From positions 23,945,995 to 24,009,994 of the forward strand of contig NC_090187.1 of NCBI RefSeq assembly GCF_024679245.1: 64,000 bases of DNA, written 5' to 3'. Below are positions 1 through 12,945 of the stretch, one piece after another. The first letter of the stretch is position 1. Every line of letters starts with the position of its first letter. The translations under genes were made by a program, and so were the position numbers. The notes beneath the pieces are model-generated. The model did no database searches. It was not told the origin of the DNA and was given only the letters and a program-made list of their open reading frames with translations. Source of the DNA: Pseudorasbora parva (lineage: Eukaryota > Chordata > Actinopteri > Cypriniformes > Gobionidae).

Positions 1-1740
1 GTGTTCCCTAAAGCATTCTAGGAAGCAGTGTCTCATTCCTTGTTTTCAGTATGTAACCTGAGACGTTTTTATAGTGAATGTTCAGGACAAGTTAAGAATA
101 CATTGAAAAGGCTTTTCCCCTATTTTCTATAGAGAGAAACATCTTGATGTTCTACGAACAAGGATTAAGGATCTTGGTGACCCTCCACGGCTTCCTCAAC
201 TCTCAGAGATGAATCAATGCATCACTAAAATTGATTCCTGACAAAATGTGTTTAACTAGCTCTACCCCTCCCATCTGCATTGGCAAGGTCCAGGTTACTG
301 GTGTGGCAGCAGCCAACTGAGAAAATGGGGAAATTCAAGGTTAATAAGAAGCTATCTTCTTGGCACAAGATGCTTCCATTATACTAAACATGTAAAATCA
401 AATGAAGTCTAAAGTTATCCTGTGTACTGATGTGTATCATTTCTCTGTGTGCATGAATAGAATATTTTTTCTTGATTTTAACACATTTTAACAGGGTTTT
501 TTGTTTTTGGCTAACTGGAATACTTCACTCTGATCACAGCAATTATTTTCATATAATGACCACAAAAATATATTTGATGGTTGCCCTTGACAACATACTG
601 GTGCTTCTCTCTTTATACCAGTGCAAGATAAATTAGCTCCTTGTTGCAGAATTAATATTTGTTTTATTATATTATCTTATTTTGTAATAAAGTAAGATAA
701 TTACAAGCAACAAATAAGCAACTTTCAATACACAATAGTCCAGTGGTGTGTTTCTCACTGTTCAGTAAATGACGGAGAAACAATGTTCTAAAATAACTAA
801 ATAATAAATAAAGATTAATACAAGAGTCTCAGTGTCAAATGCATCATGTATCAAAATAAATTGCTTTAAACAAATTATTCCACTGATTTTAAATAAAATA
901 AAATCAATGCATATATTGCATAAATCCAGTATTCTGTGAATAAAATATAAATGCACATATTTACCAACCCCAAACTTTTGAACTTTAATGTATGTTGTAA
1001 AACATCGTTTTATGTTCCATTTTTCCACATATGCTCTATTTTCAAGTCAAACAGACGGTCACTAATGAAACGCATTCAGTTGTGCTTCCTCATTTGTTTT
1101 CTCGTATTCTTGTCTTCAGTAATGAGAAGCACCTGTTAGTTGCCCTCTGCCTTCAGTGCCCATTACGATGGTTGGCTTCAGCTCTCACACCCCATTGAGA
1201 AAACATCACACTCCCATTCATTAGCTCATTCTTCACAGCACATCTGATTGGAGGACATTGGGACACAATGACAAATAAACAGCCTACATGACCTTTTGGT
1301 ACATAAAAGAACTGTCTAATAAAAGGACCGTGAGCAACTCAATTGGCTTATAGATGGCTTGTTTATGTGATAAAACTACTATAGTTGTTGTTGCATAAAT
1401 ACATTTCTGATAAAGTCATATGATGTGAAATGTTGCCAGTAAAAATTAACTTATTTGTGAATTTGAATTTTGCTTTATGTCAAAACAAAAGTTTGAGTAC
1501 ATGCAATATGTTGTAACTTCTCCAAAGTCCCTGTTAATTTATCTTGTAGGTCCTTCTGAAGGACACTGACTCATATCCCCCCACCCCCTCGTTTTTTCTT
1601 TTTCGAAATCAGCTCTATTTCTCTTGTGGTTCAGACGACAATTCACATCTCAAACAGACCTGATTGGCCTTTACAAGACGAGCCCAAATCATTGAGAATG
1701 AACCTCTACCCAGTGATCTTACATTGTGTGATTGGTTGAC
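1..1740. other. AT-rich non-coding DNA, nothing recognised
   Basis: I see no exon with splice sites, no RNA gene and no recognisable transposon end here. The short open frames at 762-1139 overlap on both strands, are low in complexity and are probably chance. The sequence is AT-rich intergenic DNA typical of a fish genome. Confidence 0.5.
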
Positions 1741-1820
1741 TTTCGTGAATGATATTGCCAGTAGTGGGCAATATCATCCAAAATAAAAATAGCTGGCAAT
1801 ATCAACTCCCAATAAAGGAG

Positions 1821-3213
1821 TTGTAAACAAAAATAGTCTTTAGTATAATCCACAAAGCAAACTCATAAGAACATTGGGAAAACAACCACACATAGCATTT
1901 ATGACATGGAGCAAAGAACTGAATGAATAAACTGAGGGTTAATATAGCCCCCAATGATATCATGGGGATGGACGATGGAGACAGAACCAAAGGTGGTGAA
2001 GCCCTGAGTGCAGACAGATAGAAGATGGAAGCAGGCGACAACACTGGTCCTGGAAGCCAGGATGGAGCTACAGCAAAGATCCTCCAGGGAGGTACAAGGG
2101 TACCATAGGGCTGAGGTGGAGCCAGAGTGACTGAGGGCCAAAGTGAAGGTGGAGGCAAGGCGAAGCAGATAGAGGCATGGGGGTGGAGAGACAGAGAACA
2201 ATTGATGGCTCGCCAGTCCTTGGTGCAAGTGAGGCGACATCCGACTGAGGTGGAGCTGTAGGATCAAGAGGGCACGATCTGATGGTACCAGGTAGACCGA
2301 GGGTGTAAGGAGCCAGGACGAAGGAGTCTGGATGACAGGCCAAGGTGGAGTGATGGGATCAGCGCCTGAAAGTGGAGCCAGGGGACACCTTCGTCCAGGA
2401 ACTGGCTGAAGTTTGAAGAGGAAGTGCGAGAGGGAGGCTGGGCCAGTGTACACGTGCTGGTCATATAATTAGAATATCATCAAAAAGTTGATTTATTTCA
2501 CTAAAACCATTCAAAAAGTGAAACTTGTATATTATATTTATTCATTACACACAGACTGATATATTTCAAATGTTTTTTTGTTTTTGTTTTTGTTTTTTTT
2601 TATTAGGAGGTGCTTTTGACGCTGTCTGTTGCTCAAGAGTGCCTTGACACAAGGAATGCAACAGCTGAAACCCATGTCTTGCATACGTCTGTGCATAGTG
2701 GTTCTTGAAGCACTGACTCCAGCTGCAGTCCACTCTTTGTGAATCTGCCCCACATTTTTGAAGGGGTTTGAATGGAATGTCAATCTGTGTGTAACGAGTG
2801 AATATCATGCACAAGTTTCACTTTTTATTAGTGAATTAGTGAATTAAATCAACTTTTTGATGATATTCTAATTTTATGACCAGCACCTATAGATCCAGGG
2901 AAGCTGGAAGTGGACAGGAAAGTAGGGACAGGGGCGACAGGGTAACTCTTCAAACAAGTGCAACACAGAAGGAAGCAGCAGCTCACCCTCAGTGTAGGGA
3001 GTGTAGGCGGGGCTCCAATCCACATTCAATCCAACGCCAATTCACACATTCCCACAGTGAGGCACAGAATTTCAGTTCCATATTTTGTCAGCAGCTGTGG
3101 CTGTACAAAGTGCACAACAAAGGAGATATAAACAAAACAAAAATAGCCTTTATTACAATCCACAAACTCAGGAGAACATTAGGGAAACAATCAAGCATAA
3201 AGTTTGGGACATA
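1821..3213. repeat. Direct-repeat pair (about 90 bp) flanking a purine-rich block; possible LTR-type remnant
   Basis: The stretch at 1821-1909 recurs in the same orientation at 3124-3213. Both read like aaaaatagtctttagtataa followed by tccacaaa, then a gaacattgggaaaaca-like segment. About 1.3 kb of GGTGGAG-rich sequence lies between them. Two direct copies around a non-coding interior could be LTRs or a duplicated transposon part. No tRNA primer site or gag/pol frame was seen, so the class is open. A Tc1-like element sits inside this block at 2451-2887. Confidence 0.4.
2451..2887 (-). mobile_element. Tc1-like transposon, internally deleted
   Basis: The ends are inverted copies of about 60 bp: GTGCTGGTCATATAATTAG at the left, and at the right the complement of ATGACCAGCAC preceded by a matching AATATCATC run. 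TA dinucleotides flank the element (2449-2450 and 2888-2889), as Tc1/mariner target duplications do. On the minus strand a frame at 2538-2783 encodes GQIHKEWTAAGVSASRTTMH followed by an RRMQDMGF-type stretch, the helix-turn-helix part of Tc1-like transposases. The catalytic DDE half is absent, so the copy is non-autonomous. Poly-T (about 2575-2600) interrupts it. Confidence 0.85.
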
Positions 3214-3589
3214 CTCTACCAGAACAAAGACAATTGTTAATTTCCTCCAGGTGGCAAGAAAAAGAACAAAGTTTGTTCTGGCCAATACATTCCATACTTC
3301 ACATGAAAAGCAGGTGCCGAACATCTGCATTTCTCCGCATTAACCACGCCCAGTTTAAATGCATGATCAATCACACAATAGTTCTCAGACAAAAGATACA
3401 AAAGACAGTTGTATTGCACTAAGGCATTCAGAATAAAGGATATGCACAAGGAAATGAGGCCAGTGCATATTGACGTTCGTAATGTTTATGGGAGTAGGAA
3501 AGTATTTAAATCTCTTGGTCCTTGTTTTAATGCACCGTTAGCACGTACCCGATGGCAGTATTTGAATCGAGTGAATGCCTGGGCCTGTG

Positions 3590-5800
3590 GAATTCTTTAG
3601 AATATTGTTGGTCTTATTGAGACAGCGAGAGTTAAACATATCCTTCAGTGATGGAAGAAGACTGCCAGTGATCCTCTGTGCAGTGTTAATAATCCTCTGA
3701 AGCCCTCTCGTGTCTGTCTCAGAGAAGCTATCATGCCATACTATAATGTAATATGTCAGCAGACTCTCAATAGAAGAGCAATAGAAGATTACCAGTAACT
3801 TTTCAATGAGGTTGTTTTTTTCTGAGGATTCTTAAGAAGTGATTCTTAGATGCTGCCGTCCATTTTTGATTTTGACCGTTGTTGTGTGTGCAGTCCAGGA
3901 TAGGTCAGCAGAGATGAGATTTAAAGTTTTTGACCATCTAAACACAGTCCAACATTGATGTACAGGTATGGGGGAATGCATCTGTCATATGCTTCCTGAA
4001 GTCTATAATGAGCTCCTTGGTTTTAGAGGTGTTTAGAGTCAGGTTGTTGACTGAATTCCATGATGTTCATTTGTGGACCTCATCTCCCCAACGATAAATC
4101 CAATTACCATTGTATCTGCAAATCTGATGATGGTATTACTGCAATGAACTGCAATCATAAGTGTAGAGGGAATACAGAGGGCTCAACACACACCCTTGTG
4201 GAGAGCCAGTGCTGAGAAAGTTGGTGGAGGAGACAAAAGGACCCATCTTCACAACCTGAGAACAGTTTGTAAGGGGTGTCCTTAATCCAGTAACATGTGA
4301 GTGTGGGAAGACCTAAATTGGCCAGTTTGCTGACTAGAATGTCCAGAATAATGGTGTTAAATGCTGAACTAGAATTAGCTGATTTCATGTAGCGTGGTAT
4401 GATAGCTTGAGTCAAGGTTAAAGATTGAATCTATTATTGCAAGCCTGTGCAAGTAGGTCAGCACATGCACTGTGTACCTTCCCAGGTACCCCGCCTAGTC
4501 CGGTTGCATTTTTGGGTTTACTGACCTGAACACCCTTTTCACCTTATGTTCCTGTAAGGTGAGTGTGTTGGTGTTTGCTGCTGGTATAGGCTAAAGTGAT
4601 GAGACTGTGTTTTGCTGGGTTACCTCGAAATATGCAAAGAAGCAGTTCAGCTCCTCTGCCAGTTGGGCAGAATAATTAATCCCTGCAGTAGTATCACAGC
4701 CCCTGAAATTTGTGATGGTCGGTATACCCTGCCACATACGCCTTGAGTCAATTCCTAAGAGATGATCTTCAATCTTCTTGTAAACCTCCTTTGCTTCTTT
4801 GATCCCTCTCAGCAGCTTAGCTCTTGCAATGCTGTACAGAGCTCGGTCACCTGACCTGAAGGCAGCATTTCGTTCTCTGAGAAGTGTGCAGATCTGACTA
4901 TTCATCCGGGGCTTATGGTTGGGGGAAGAATCGTATACATTTGTATTTGGATAAATATGTCTCTGTGTATGCAGCCAAGTCCTGATGTTAAATAAGCCCC
5001 ATTCGGTGTTTGCAAAACAGTCCTTTACCTGATCGAGAACTTACTTGTACCAAGTTCTAACAGTCACCTTATGTGGTCTAGTCCTTCTCCTGAGTGGGAT
5101 ATAAGCTGAAATAAGAATGCAGAGGAAGGTGATCTGACTGGCCTAGATGAGAACGTGTGTGGTATGTACACCTATTCAAGTGTATTATCACCACTATAGG
5201 GCACTTAACATGCTGGTAATTTGGTAAGGACCGACTTAAGATTTACTTTGTTGAAATCCCTGGCTATAATGTGAACATCATCAAGGTGAAAATTCAGTTT
5301 TTTGCCCATGGCATTTAACAGGAAAGCGAGAGCATTGTTTGTATTGACATCAGGCGGTATATAATCAGCTGTTATTATCTCTACAGTAAGCTCTCTTGGT
5401 AGAGACATGTATTCTAAGTCATGAGAGCAGTGAATATCTGTGATTGTGCTGTTATTTACCCATTCATTAAGACTATAGAAACAAAGTCCACCACCACTGC
5501 TCTTACCTCAGCCATTGTTTCTGTCCCAGCAGTGCATCGTTCGATCTGCTAAATGTACGGCGGCTTCCGGACATGACTGGTGCAGCCAAGTTTCAGCTAT
5601 AATTATTACACAACAATGACACACCGAGATTTTCACAGATGTAAAGTTCCAGCTCATTCATTCTATGTACAGTCGATCAAGCGTTGCTAAGAAATACATT
5701 TAGCAGTGATGGCTTGAATGGATGTTTCCTGAGCTTTGTCCATAAGCCCACTGAACATCCCCGCTTTTGCTTCTCTCACACTCTGCACCGCCTGCCAGCC
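3590..5800 (-). mobile_element. Decayed non-LTR retrotransposon (jockey/CR1-group LINE), endonuclease and partial reverse transcriptase
   Basis: Several minus-strand frames line up in the order expected of one LINE. At 5205-5408 is an apurinic endonuclease-like segment with YIPPDVN and HIIARDFN, where the usual glycine of GDFN is replaced. At 4591-4905 is the linker with RNAAFRSGDRALYSIARAKL and WQGIPTITNFRGC. At 4155-4415 is the start of the reverse transcriptase (SSAFNTIILDILVSKLANLG). The region down to about 3590 still resembles the palm and thumb in antisense but carries stops and frameshifts. The copy is dead. Clade assignment (Rex1/CR1-like) is from memory of the family's protein style and is tentative. 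Confidence 0.8.
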
Positions 5801-5973
5801 CTGATGACAATCCATGAGTCTGTGCACTCCGCCATATTGAATAAATGGGTTATGATTATGATATTAAATGGGTTTTATCTATGAAAGCCTGTTTATTTGT
5901 TTTGTTTTTTATAAACTTTTTTTCCCCTAAATTTCTTAAACTTTTCATCTGGCAATGTTGGTTTAGATCTCAT

Positions 5974-5979
<6 letters not shown>

Positions 5980-6017
<38 letters not shown>
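5980..6017. repeat. (TA)n microsatellite
   Basis: An uninterrupted TA run of about 19 units. The overlapping open frames on both strands that encode IYIYI-type peptides are artefacts of this repeat. Confidence 0.97.
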
Positions 6018-6021
<4 letters not shown>

Positions 6022-8428
6022 ATGCAAATATTTCTTAAATATATACATGCATGTGTGTATATTCATATATGCAATAATTATACACAGTACACACACATAG
6101 TTTACATAGACGAACATATTAATCATTTGAGAGCCCTAATATATACATATTTATTAATTTTGTTCAAGAAAAACCTCTTTGCCATGCGATCACTGTCTGG
6201 TCTTGTGAAGATTTTTGTCTGCATTTCTTTTGATCAATTGACAATTTCTAACATCACAGTTTTTTCTCTATTTGACAATCGCTTATGTATAGTTCTTGAT
6301 TTGTAGATTGGATCCTAGACATAAACACTCCACATTAGGGGGTGACACACAGTTTCAGCCAATCTGCCAATGATAATCTCGAGTACCTATAGAGTAGTAT
6401 TGCATCCTTCATATCTCAAAAAAGAGGATTTTTTTTTATTTTATTTTTTTAAAAAGACAGATACGCTGTACCGAATTTTTCTAAAAATAGCCGAACTCAT
6501 GGAGGAGTGCAGTGGGCAGAGCTAAAGAGACATGCACACACGCGCACACGCACACACACACACACAATAGGCCTACATTCATGGCATCATGCCTCCCTGG
6601 ATAACTTTCTGATCTACATACTGTTGTTTACATTATATGCACTTACACATCGACTACCAACAAAATACAGACATTTGATGCATTTTCATTCACCGGTTCA
6701 TGACAAACAAACACACTTGCAGATCTCCGTTGCTGCTCCGGAAAAACAAATTCCATCCACTGTTCAACGCAGGGCTATTTGGGAAGCTGAACAAGGCAAT
6801 CTTTCCCTCTCAACCAGGAACAGACTTCTTTAGTGACATTGTTGATTTGCCAGCGGGTTGATGCGCTCATCCAGGAGAAGTGCCCATAAGCAATTCTGCC
6901 TATTATGATCTCACACAGGCCCATACTCAAGAAAAACATTCTGAAACTTATTCAAATCCAGAAGGAGTGAATTTGGCACAGAAATACTCCAACTAATAAG
7001 TCCAAATAATTTTTTTTACATTTTGGCCATGTTCAGCATGAGAATCCCACTTTAACAGTGTCACATGCTAACACAAGTGGATACAGACATCAACAAATAG
7101 CTAAGCATTCATTTGTCAAAACATTTACATCAACAAACCTTCTGTGACATATAATGGCATGAGCGGATCCATGAGTGATACCCACTGCTGTTCTCGAGCG
7201 ACTGAATTATGCAAAAGGTGGAGGAGATCTGCTCGTATATGCTAGACTGTCACCGGAATGATAGATCAGCTCTGGGACGACTAAGCACAGGGAAAAAAAT
7301 GTATGCATAAACACACATGAACTACACATGCATTTAGACCTCAAATAAGTCATCTCAACTTACCAGTATGCAATAAATGTATTGTGCATATTTCATTTGA
7401 CAAATGCCGCATTTTTATTCTTGACAGACTGTAACTACTCCATCCACTTCCATTCATCAGTTGCCTCAATAAAATGTTATATGCATACATTGATTACATT
7501 TATGAGTTGTGTTTTTTTTTTTTTTTTTTATAAGTTAGTCTACAGGAATGAAGGTAGGACAAAAAAAATGAGTAAAGATTTTATACGTGTTGTATATGTC
7601 CTCTGGGCAAAACCTTGTATGAGTGTTAAAACCCCAGCAGCTATTTCCCACAATGCACTGAGATGTGAAAAGTGAGAGTGTGTGAAAAAAACCCAACAAC
7701 AACAGCAACAGTAGTGTTTTAAAAATGTAATAGTGTGTATCTGTCATAACGGGCACTTTCATACACTGCCTCTGCAAGCCCGTCTCTGATAGGAATCAAT
7801 GAACCGGGTCACAGGCCGCATCTCTTGTGTCTCTGAAAGAAAACAGATCCAGTGAAGGGTGAGAACTATAAAAGCCATTATTTTCAGAGACCATGAGTCC
7901 ACGGCTGCAGGAACTAGCTGTCCTAGGAGAACAATGACCAAGTTAATTCTCACTTTTACCGGTTATGAAGGCATCTGGATGGGAGACAAAGAAAGATTTG
8001 GTCATTTTGAATCCCCGGATCTGTTATTATTGTGATTGTCTTGTCTTTTCTTAGTACTTTTATACTGACTTCTGCGATAGAGAACATCAGTAGGGTTTCC
8101 TACCAAAACTACCACAGAGAGACTGATTTGTAATAAAAAATGAATGAAAATATCAAGACTTACAATGACTTCAGAGTTGTTAAAAAGATGGCAGATGTTC
8201 TGAAATCCCAAGTCTTCAGTGTGACTTTAACTTTTACTCAAACTTTTGAGTTTACAGTAAAGCAATATCTATGATAGGGTAACATTATATTTGCTTAAAC
8301 AAAAATATATTTAAAAATTATTTCAATTAAATCTTTTGAAATGCTTTATGTAAAGCCAGAAATGAAGTTTGCCATTGCACAATGATATAAAATAAAATAT
8401 CTAAAACTGCTCAAAATGTAATTCACAA
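6018..8428. other. Non-coding stretch with CA-rich and poly-T patches
   Basis: I see no splice-supported exon or transposon terminus. A CA/CG-rich microsatellite lies at about 6534-6566, a 17-nt poly-T run at about 7511-7529, and an A/T-rich patch near 6428-6452. The small open frames here are short and unrelated to known proteins. Confidence 0.5.
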
Positions 8429-9849
8429 GCTGCGTTTCCATTACAGATTTGCGCAAAACTTGTGCGATATTTTCTAAATGTCGATAAAACCTATTGCGAA
8501 ATTACACCGTTTCCAATAGTTGTGACTAAAATTATTTTCCTCTCGCGATAGGTCATTCCAAAAATGATGGCACCTATGTTGGTAGGTTTGTATATCCCAT
8601 CCACCGCACTAGCCATTATTTTTATTGGAAGGAGACGTGCATTATCCAAGCAACACGATCACACATAAATGCGTATAAATAGTACGAGTATGCAATGTCG
8701 TGGAATGTATATGCCAAAACTCATTTTGGCGTGCATATGATACGCTGTTTTTCGCGTGCATATGATACGCACTTTATGGCGTGTATTTGACATGCTCTTG
8801 GGTAGGTTTAGGGTAGTGGGGTGGGGGTTCGTATGTATAATACGCCATAAAATGCGTATCATATGCACGCGAAAAACAGCGTATCATATGCACGCCAAAA
8901 TGAGTTTTGGCGTATACATTCCACCACATTGCACACTCGTACTATTTATCCGCATTTTTCGTGAGGTCCGGCTGATCCAAGCATTAATGGCAAGAAGAGC
9001 CCCTTACTTAAGCGGCACATATATGAGGTGTTTGTGTACTTTCTCCCTCATGTCTGCTTCTAGGTCTGTTAATGATAATGTGGCATTTCTGTGTTTAGAA
9101 TCCAGTATTCCTGTAATTCTATTGCCTTTTATGAGTTTAATAAAGCACTATGTCTCATCTTCTGTCCAAACATATCGGCCACCTGAAAAGAATGATCGAC
9201 TTTTACGGCCGCCAGGTTATTGTGACGCATTGCCACATATAGAGAAGAGCGAAATGTTTGAATTTGAAATTTTGAAATTTAGTTTACTGGAAATATGAAC
9301 TGAAATAAGAAATGTTTTCAAAACGAAAAAACTTTGCGTTTATTAAACAAAATACAATTTTGAAATGAAGACAGCGTTTGGAGTGCAGTGCATGCAAAAT
9401 AATCCGTATTTCTGTTTTAATACATTTCTTGAATTCTTGCATTAATTACAGTACACCTATATATAGTTATGGGGACCATCGGGGACCATCATTACAAGGT
9501 TAAAGTTACGTGACTGCTGTCCTTATTAGGAGAAAATGTCATAAGATTTCATTATTATGAAAAAAGATGTTGTTAAAACACATAACATCTCATTTTTACA
9601 ACAATTGAGTGGAAAACATAATATATAGGCCCTATGTGGCATCAATAAGCACCAGGTGACCTGTAAAGGCAGGGGAAAAAAAACGTTTCCATTGCAGTTT
9701 TGCGAAAATTTCCTTTTTCGAATTGCCTGAAAAATCTTTTTTTGTGATATATGGGAGTTTTTGCGAAATTGACACGTTTCCATGGGGCGCATTTTCAATT
9801 TTAATTTTCAATAAATTTGCGAAATTTGAAGGGTAATGGAAATGCACCT
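8429..9849. mobile_element. Candidate DNA transposon with GCTGCGTTTCCATTAC-like inverted ends
   Basis: The left edge reads GCTGCGTTTCCATTAC and the right edge is the complement of AGGTGCATTTCCATTAC, giving imperfect inverted ends about 1.42 kb apart. Next to each end are related segments rich in TTTGCGAAA/TTGCGCAAA (8451-8545 and 9680-9830), so the subterminal regions are also symmetrical. No target duplication is clear and no transposase was recognised. A separate palindromic element (8675-8949) sits inside. The frame at 8756-9298 runs through that palindrome and is probably fortuitous. Confidence 0.55.
8675..8949. mobile_element. Small fold-back (palindromic) element
   Basis: Nearly the whole 275 bp is a palindrome. 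TAAATAGTACGAGTATGCAA at the left matches the complement of the right edge, and GCGTGCATATGATACGC blocks are mirrored about a short centre near 8800-8825 (TAGGTTTAGGGTAGTGGGGT). Because of this symmetry, both strands show almost the same open frame beginning MHMIR. This is the structure of a non-autonomous fold-back or MITE-type element. The family is not identified. Confidence 0.85.
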
Positions 9850-9887
9850 GCTGGCAGAAAAGGCAAAAGTTAATTTTGGATCTTGGC

Positions 9888-10114
9888 ATAAAGGGTTAGT
9901 TCACCCAAAAATGAAAATTCTGTCAATAATTACTTATCCCAATGTTGTTTGACACCCTTAAGACCTCCGTTCATCTTCAGAACACAGTTTAAGATATTTT
10001 ATATTTATTCTGAGAGCTCTCTGTTCCTTTATTGAATGTATGTACGGTATAGTGTCCCTTTAGGGTGAGTCCTCAATGGCATACATTTCATTTTTGGGTG
10101 AACTAACCCCTTAA
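9888..10114. mobile_element. TTAA-target short element (AGGGTTAGTTCACCC family), complete
   Basis: The left end reads AGGGTTAGTTCACCCAAAAA and the right end is its inverted counterpart TTTTTGGGTGAACTAACCCC. They are flanked by ATAA (a degenerate TTAA) and TTAA. The interior carries the family's AGACCTCCGTTCATCTTC segment. The opposite arm of the inverted duplication lacks it (GGCTTCATGGGATG around 13390), which provides an empty site. TTAA preference points to piggyBac- or Kolobok-type mobilisation. Confidence 0.9.
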
Positions 10115-10500
10115 TGGGATGAATAGTTAAATCCTTTATAATATCTAGTAAAAGATCTTCTTTTTCAGTAGTAGATGCAGTTTTATTCTAATTTTGGTTG
10201 CCTTTTTGAGTGGTTTAATTATGACTTTTAATGATGAATTGTTGACGTTTCCCTGTATTCCGTCTAAATAAAAGCTTGAGGATTTGATCATTTGAAAGTG
10301 AAGAATTTAATATTAGAAGACAAAGAGGTAGCCCTATATACACGCAGCCCTATACAGAAATATTGATTTTAAATAAAACATCAAAATAAACACATACTAA
10401 AAAAGATGAAATATTTAATGTGTTTTATGAATGTGAATGTGACCATTAAGAAACATCACAGACCCATGAAAATACGAATACGTAAATATTGTATGGCTAA

Positions 10501-10950
10501 TGCTGCGTTCAAATCGAACGCGAATTGAGCATCTTGGAGTGAGTGATATCCATTTCAAGTCAATGGAAAGATTTGTTGACGCATGTTTGTAGGTCCTGCA
10601 TCCTGATAGACGCGATTTCGACTCATTCGTGCTAAAGAGGCGAACTGAGTGTCTTGCGAGTGATTTTATCTGGTGCTTTTTGTGCATTCACACGTTTGAA
10701 GAGAATTCGCACTTGACACCCGAGCTGAAAAATCTAAACTTTGGTGTCTGTTCGCTCCGCGTTTAACCAATCAGGAACCTGCTTGCTGCTGACATGTGGT
10801 GAAGTGATGTGATAAAAGGGGGCAGGCCCGATCGGAGTCACTCATTCAACATGGAGGAACTATTTCGCTTCAAACCGGCGCTTTATACACATGAGTTCAA
10901 AATGTTCAAGAAGTGAATTGGATGCTCAATTCGCATTCGGTGTTACAGCA
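10501..10950. mobile_element. PIF/Harbinger-like non-autonomous element with TAA target duplication
   Basis: The ends are TGCTGCGTTCAAATCGAACG at the left and the complement of TGCTGTAACACCGAATGCG at the right; both lead into GCGAATTGAGCATC. TAA flanks each side (10498-10500 and 10951-10953), matching the 3-bp duplication of PIF/Harbinger elements. The right arm of the surrounding inverted duplication is uninterrupted at the matching point. No complete transposase frame is present in the 450 bp. Confidence 0.8.
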
Positions 10951-11147
10951 TAAGAGGTTTATGTTTAAGAGGTTTGGCTGACAAAGTACCTTTTAAGAAT
11001 AATAAATAATGGTGGATTCAATATTTGATAAAGACATTTTATGTAGCCATTGTAAACAAAGCCCCACTGAATTCAAGCACCATCTTCTCAGCACTGACTC
11101 TTTTCTGCCTGCCTGATGTCCCTCAAAATGAGGATTCTTTTTTTCTT

Positions 11148-11312
<165 letters not shown>

Positions 11313-11720
11313 CTCCGGCGGGACCACTTATGTCAGTGCTAATGGCTTCCTGTCTGCTCTCAGTGACCGGTGCTGGATTCTTTCTCTGTAGGGGAAATCC
11401 CACTGCTTTCCATCCTTCATTTGCACGCTGTTGCTTTGTACATGTTCTTTCATCTTTCCTTCCTCCAGAACTCTCATGAACCCTGTCAAGCCATAAGCAG
11501 TTAATTAGAGAAGTTGAAGCAGCAATTGGATTCTAGACATTTAACAGATATTTTACCGGTGACAAAAGCAACACGCTGCGCACTTTCCCAGCCCGAGGTA
11601 AAGCGTCCAGCTCCAGGGCGCAGTGGTGATGGAGGATTCCACCAGTCTGTGAATATCTGAAAACTGCAGTTTTTATGAAATCAAACTGACTGAGCGGATC
11701 TCTCTGCAGTTCGCAAAACC

Positions 11721-12131
11721 TTAAAGGGAGTGTATGTAAGATTGTGGCTAAAACTGGTACTGCAATCACTTTCATATTACTGTAGAGTGGTGTACCCCCT
11801 CCTCCCCTCTCCCCCTTGCCAGATAGGCTGCAGGATCCAGGAACGTTTGTAGCTGAAGTTGTGGTAACTAGAGCAGATCTGGCAACCCGTATGCCGAAAC
11901 ACTACTGATAGCGTGATTGGTCGATAGGTTGAGGGTGGAGCTTCAGGCCAAAACACAACATGTCAACATCAATACCAGTTGAGGGCTGCAACAACAACTT
12001 TTAAATGACAGTATCCTGGCAGGACTACTTTTGTCAATGATATAAGTATTTGGAATTAGCATATGTCTAATGACATATCAGGGCCATTTTATGATTCACT
12101 GAAATAAATTTCGGACATACAGCTCCTTTAA
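11721..12131. mobile_element. TTAA-target element with GTATGTAAG-type ends
   Basis: TTAA lies at both edges. The left end is AGGGAGTGTATGTAAGATTG and the right end is the complement of AGGAGCTGTATGTCCG, so the inverted ends share RGG.GTGTATGT. The 411-bp interior is non-coding. It is a second, distinct TTAA family in this window. Confidence 0.8.
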
Positions 12132-12210
12132 TCACAGAGAAAGGTAGAGTTTTGACTTTCAGGAGGGTAGAGATAGTGCTCTAATCACAGCCTGGGGATC
12201 AATCTGAGGT

Positions 12211-12945
12211 CATCAGAAGGCCCACAGCAAGAGCATTCTTGATGAAGATCTGCTCCTCTTCATCTGTGTGACCCTGTCAATACTCACGCCACATCAAAGA
12301 GAGAGACTTTGAGCCGCACCATGTTACGCTCCTGGCGTTTTAAGAACACGGAGCTCCCATTGAAAACAATTCGAAAAATACGCCAGCTGCGTGAAGAAAC
12401 ACTTTGGTGGACACGCTGCCTAATGCATGCTTTTTTATCAACATTTGAATGTGGGTACGTTGCATAAAAAAAGCTACATTTTGAACACTTTAAAAAAGCT
12501 GAGAACATCAGATTTTTATCAAAGACTTCATCCAGATCGACATCAGAATGATGATCAAAGCATTGATGGAGTAGATCAAGTCGACCAACACCCCCAAAGC
12601 TTCACAGTCCTACACCTCGTCCTGGGTTGACATTTTATTTGGTAACATTATAGGCAGTTTTAATTTGTATGCTGTTTAATGCAGATGACATATGCATGTT
12701 TGCATATGATATAGTTTGTTTCTGCTTCTGACATTTCTTTCTTGATATTTCTTCATCAGTGCATACGTGCGTGCGTGCGTGCGTGCGTGTGTGTGTGTGT
12801 GAACAAAAAGGTTCTTAGTGGCGTCCAGACGCTGGTGGCTCAAAGCCTCATCTCTCGCTTTGATGTGGCATGAGTACTGACAGGGTCACACAGATGAAGA
12901 GGAGGAGATCTCTGTCAAGAATGCTCTTGCTATAGGGCTTCCGAT
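12211..12945. mobile_element. Fold-back element with about 110-bp inverted ends
   Basis: The left edge CATCAGAAGGCCC and the following GCAAGAGCATTCTTGA are mirrored at the right as TCAAGAATGCTCTTGC and GGGCTTCCGATG. The symmetry continues inward through TGTGTGACCCTGTCA and CCACATCAAAG to about 12320 and 12835. A CGTG/GT microsatellite (12765-12801) lies inside. No coding capacity was seen. It abuts the inner edge of the right arm of the larger inverted duplication. Confidence 0.8.
12765..12801. repeat. (CGTG)n/(GT)n microsatellite
   Basis: A run of CGTG units passes into GT units. Confidence 0.95.

Noticed and set aside
1802..2464. Overlapping minus-strand Ser/Pro/Leu-rich frames up to 184 codons
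   Set aside because: Three overlapping frames arise from purine-rich repetitive DNA between direct repeats; no splice or start evidence.
8756..9298. 180-codon plus-strand frame beginning MHMIRTLWRV
   Set aside because: Its start lies in the 8675-8949 palindrome (the opposite strand begins MHMIRILWRI) and the rest is transposon interior.
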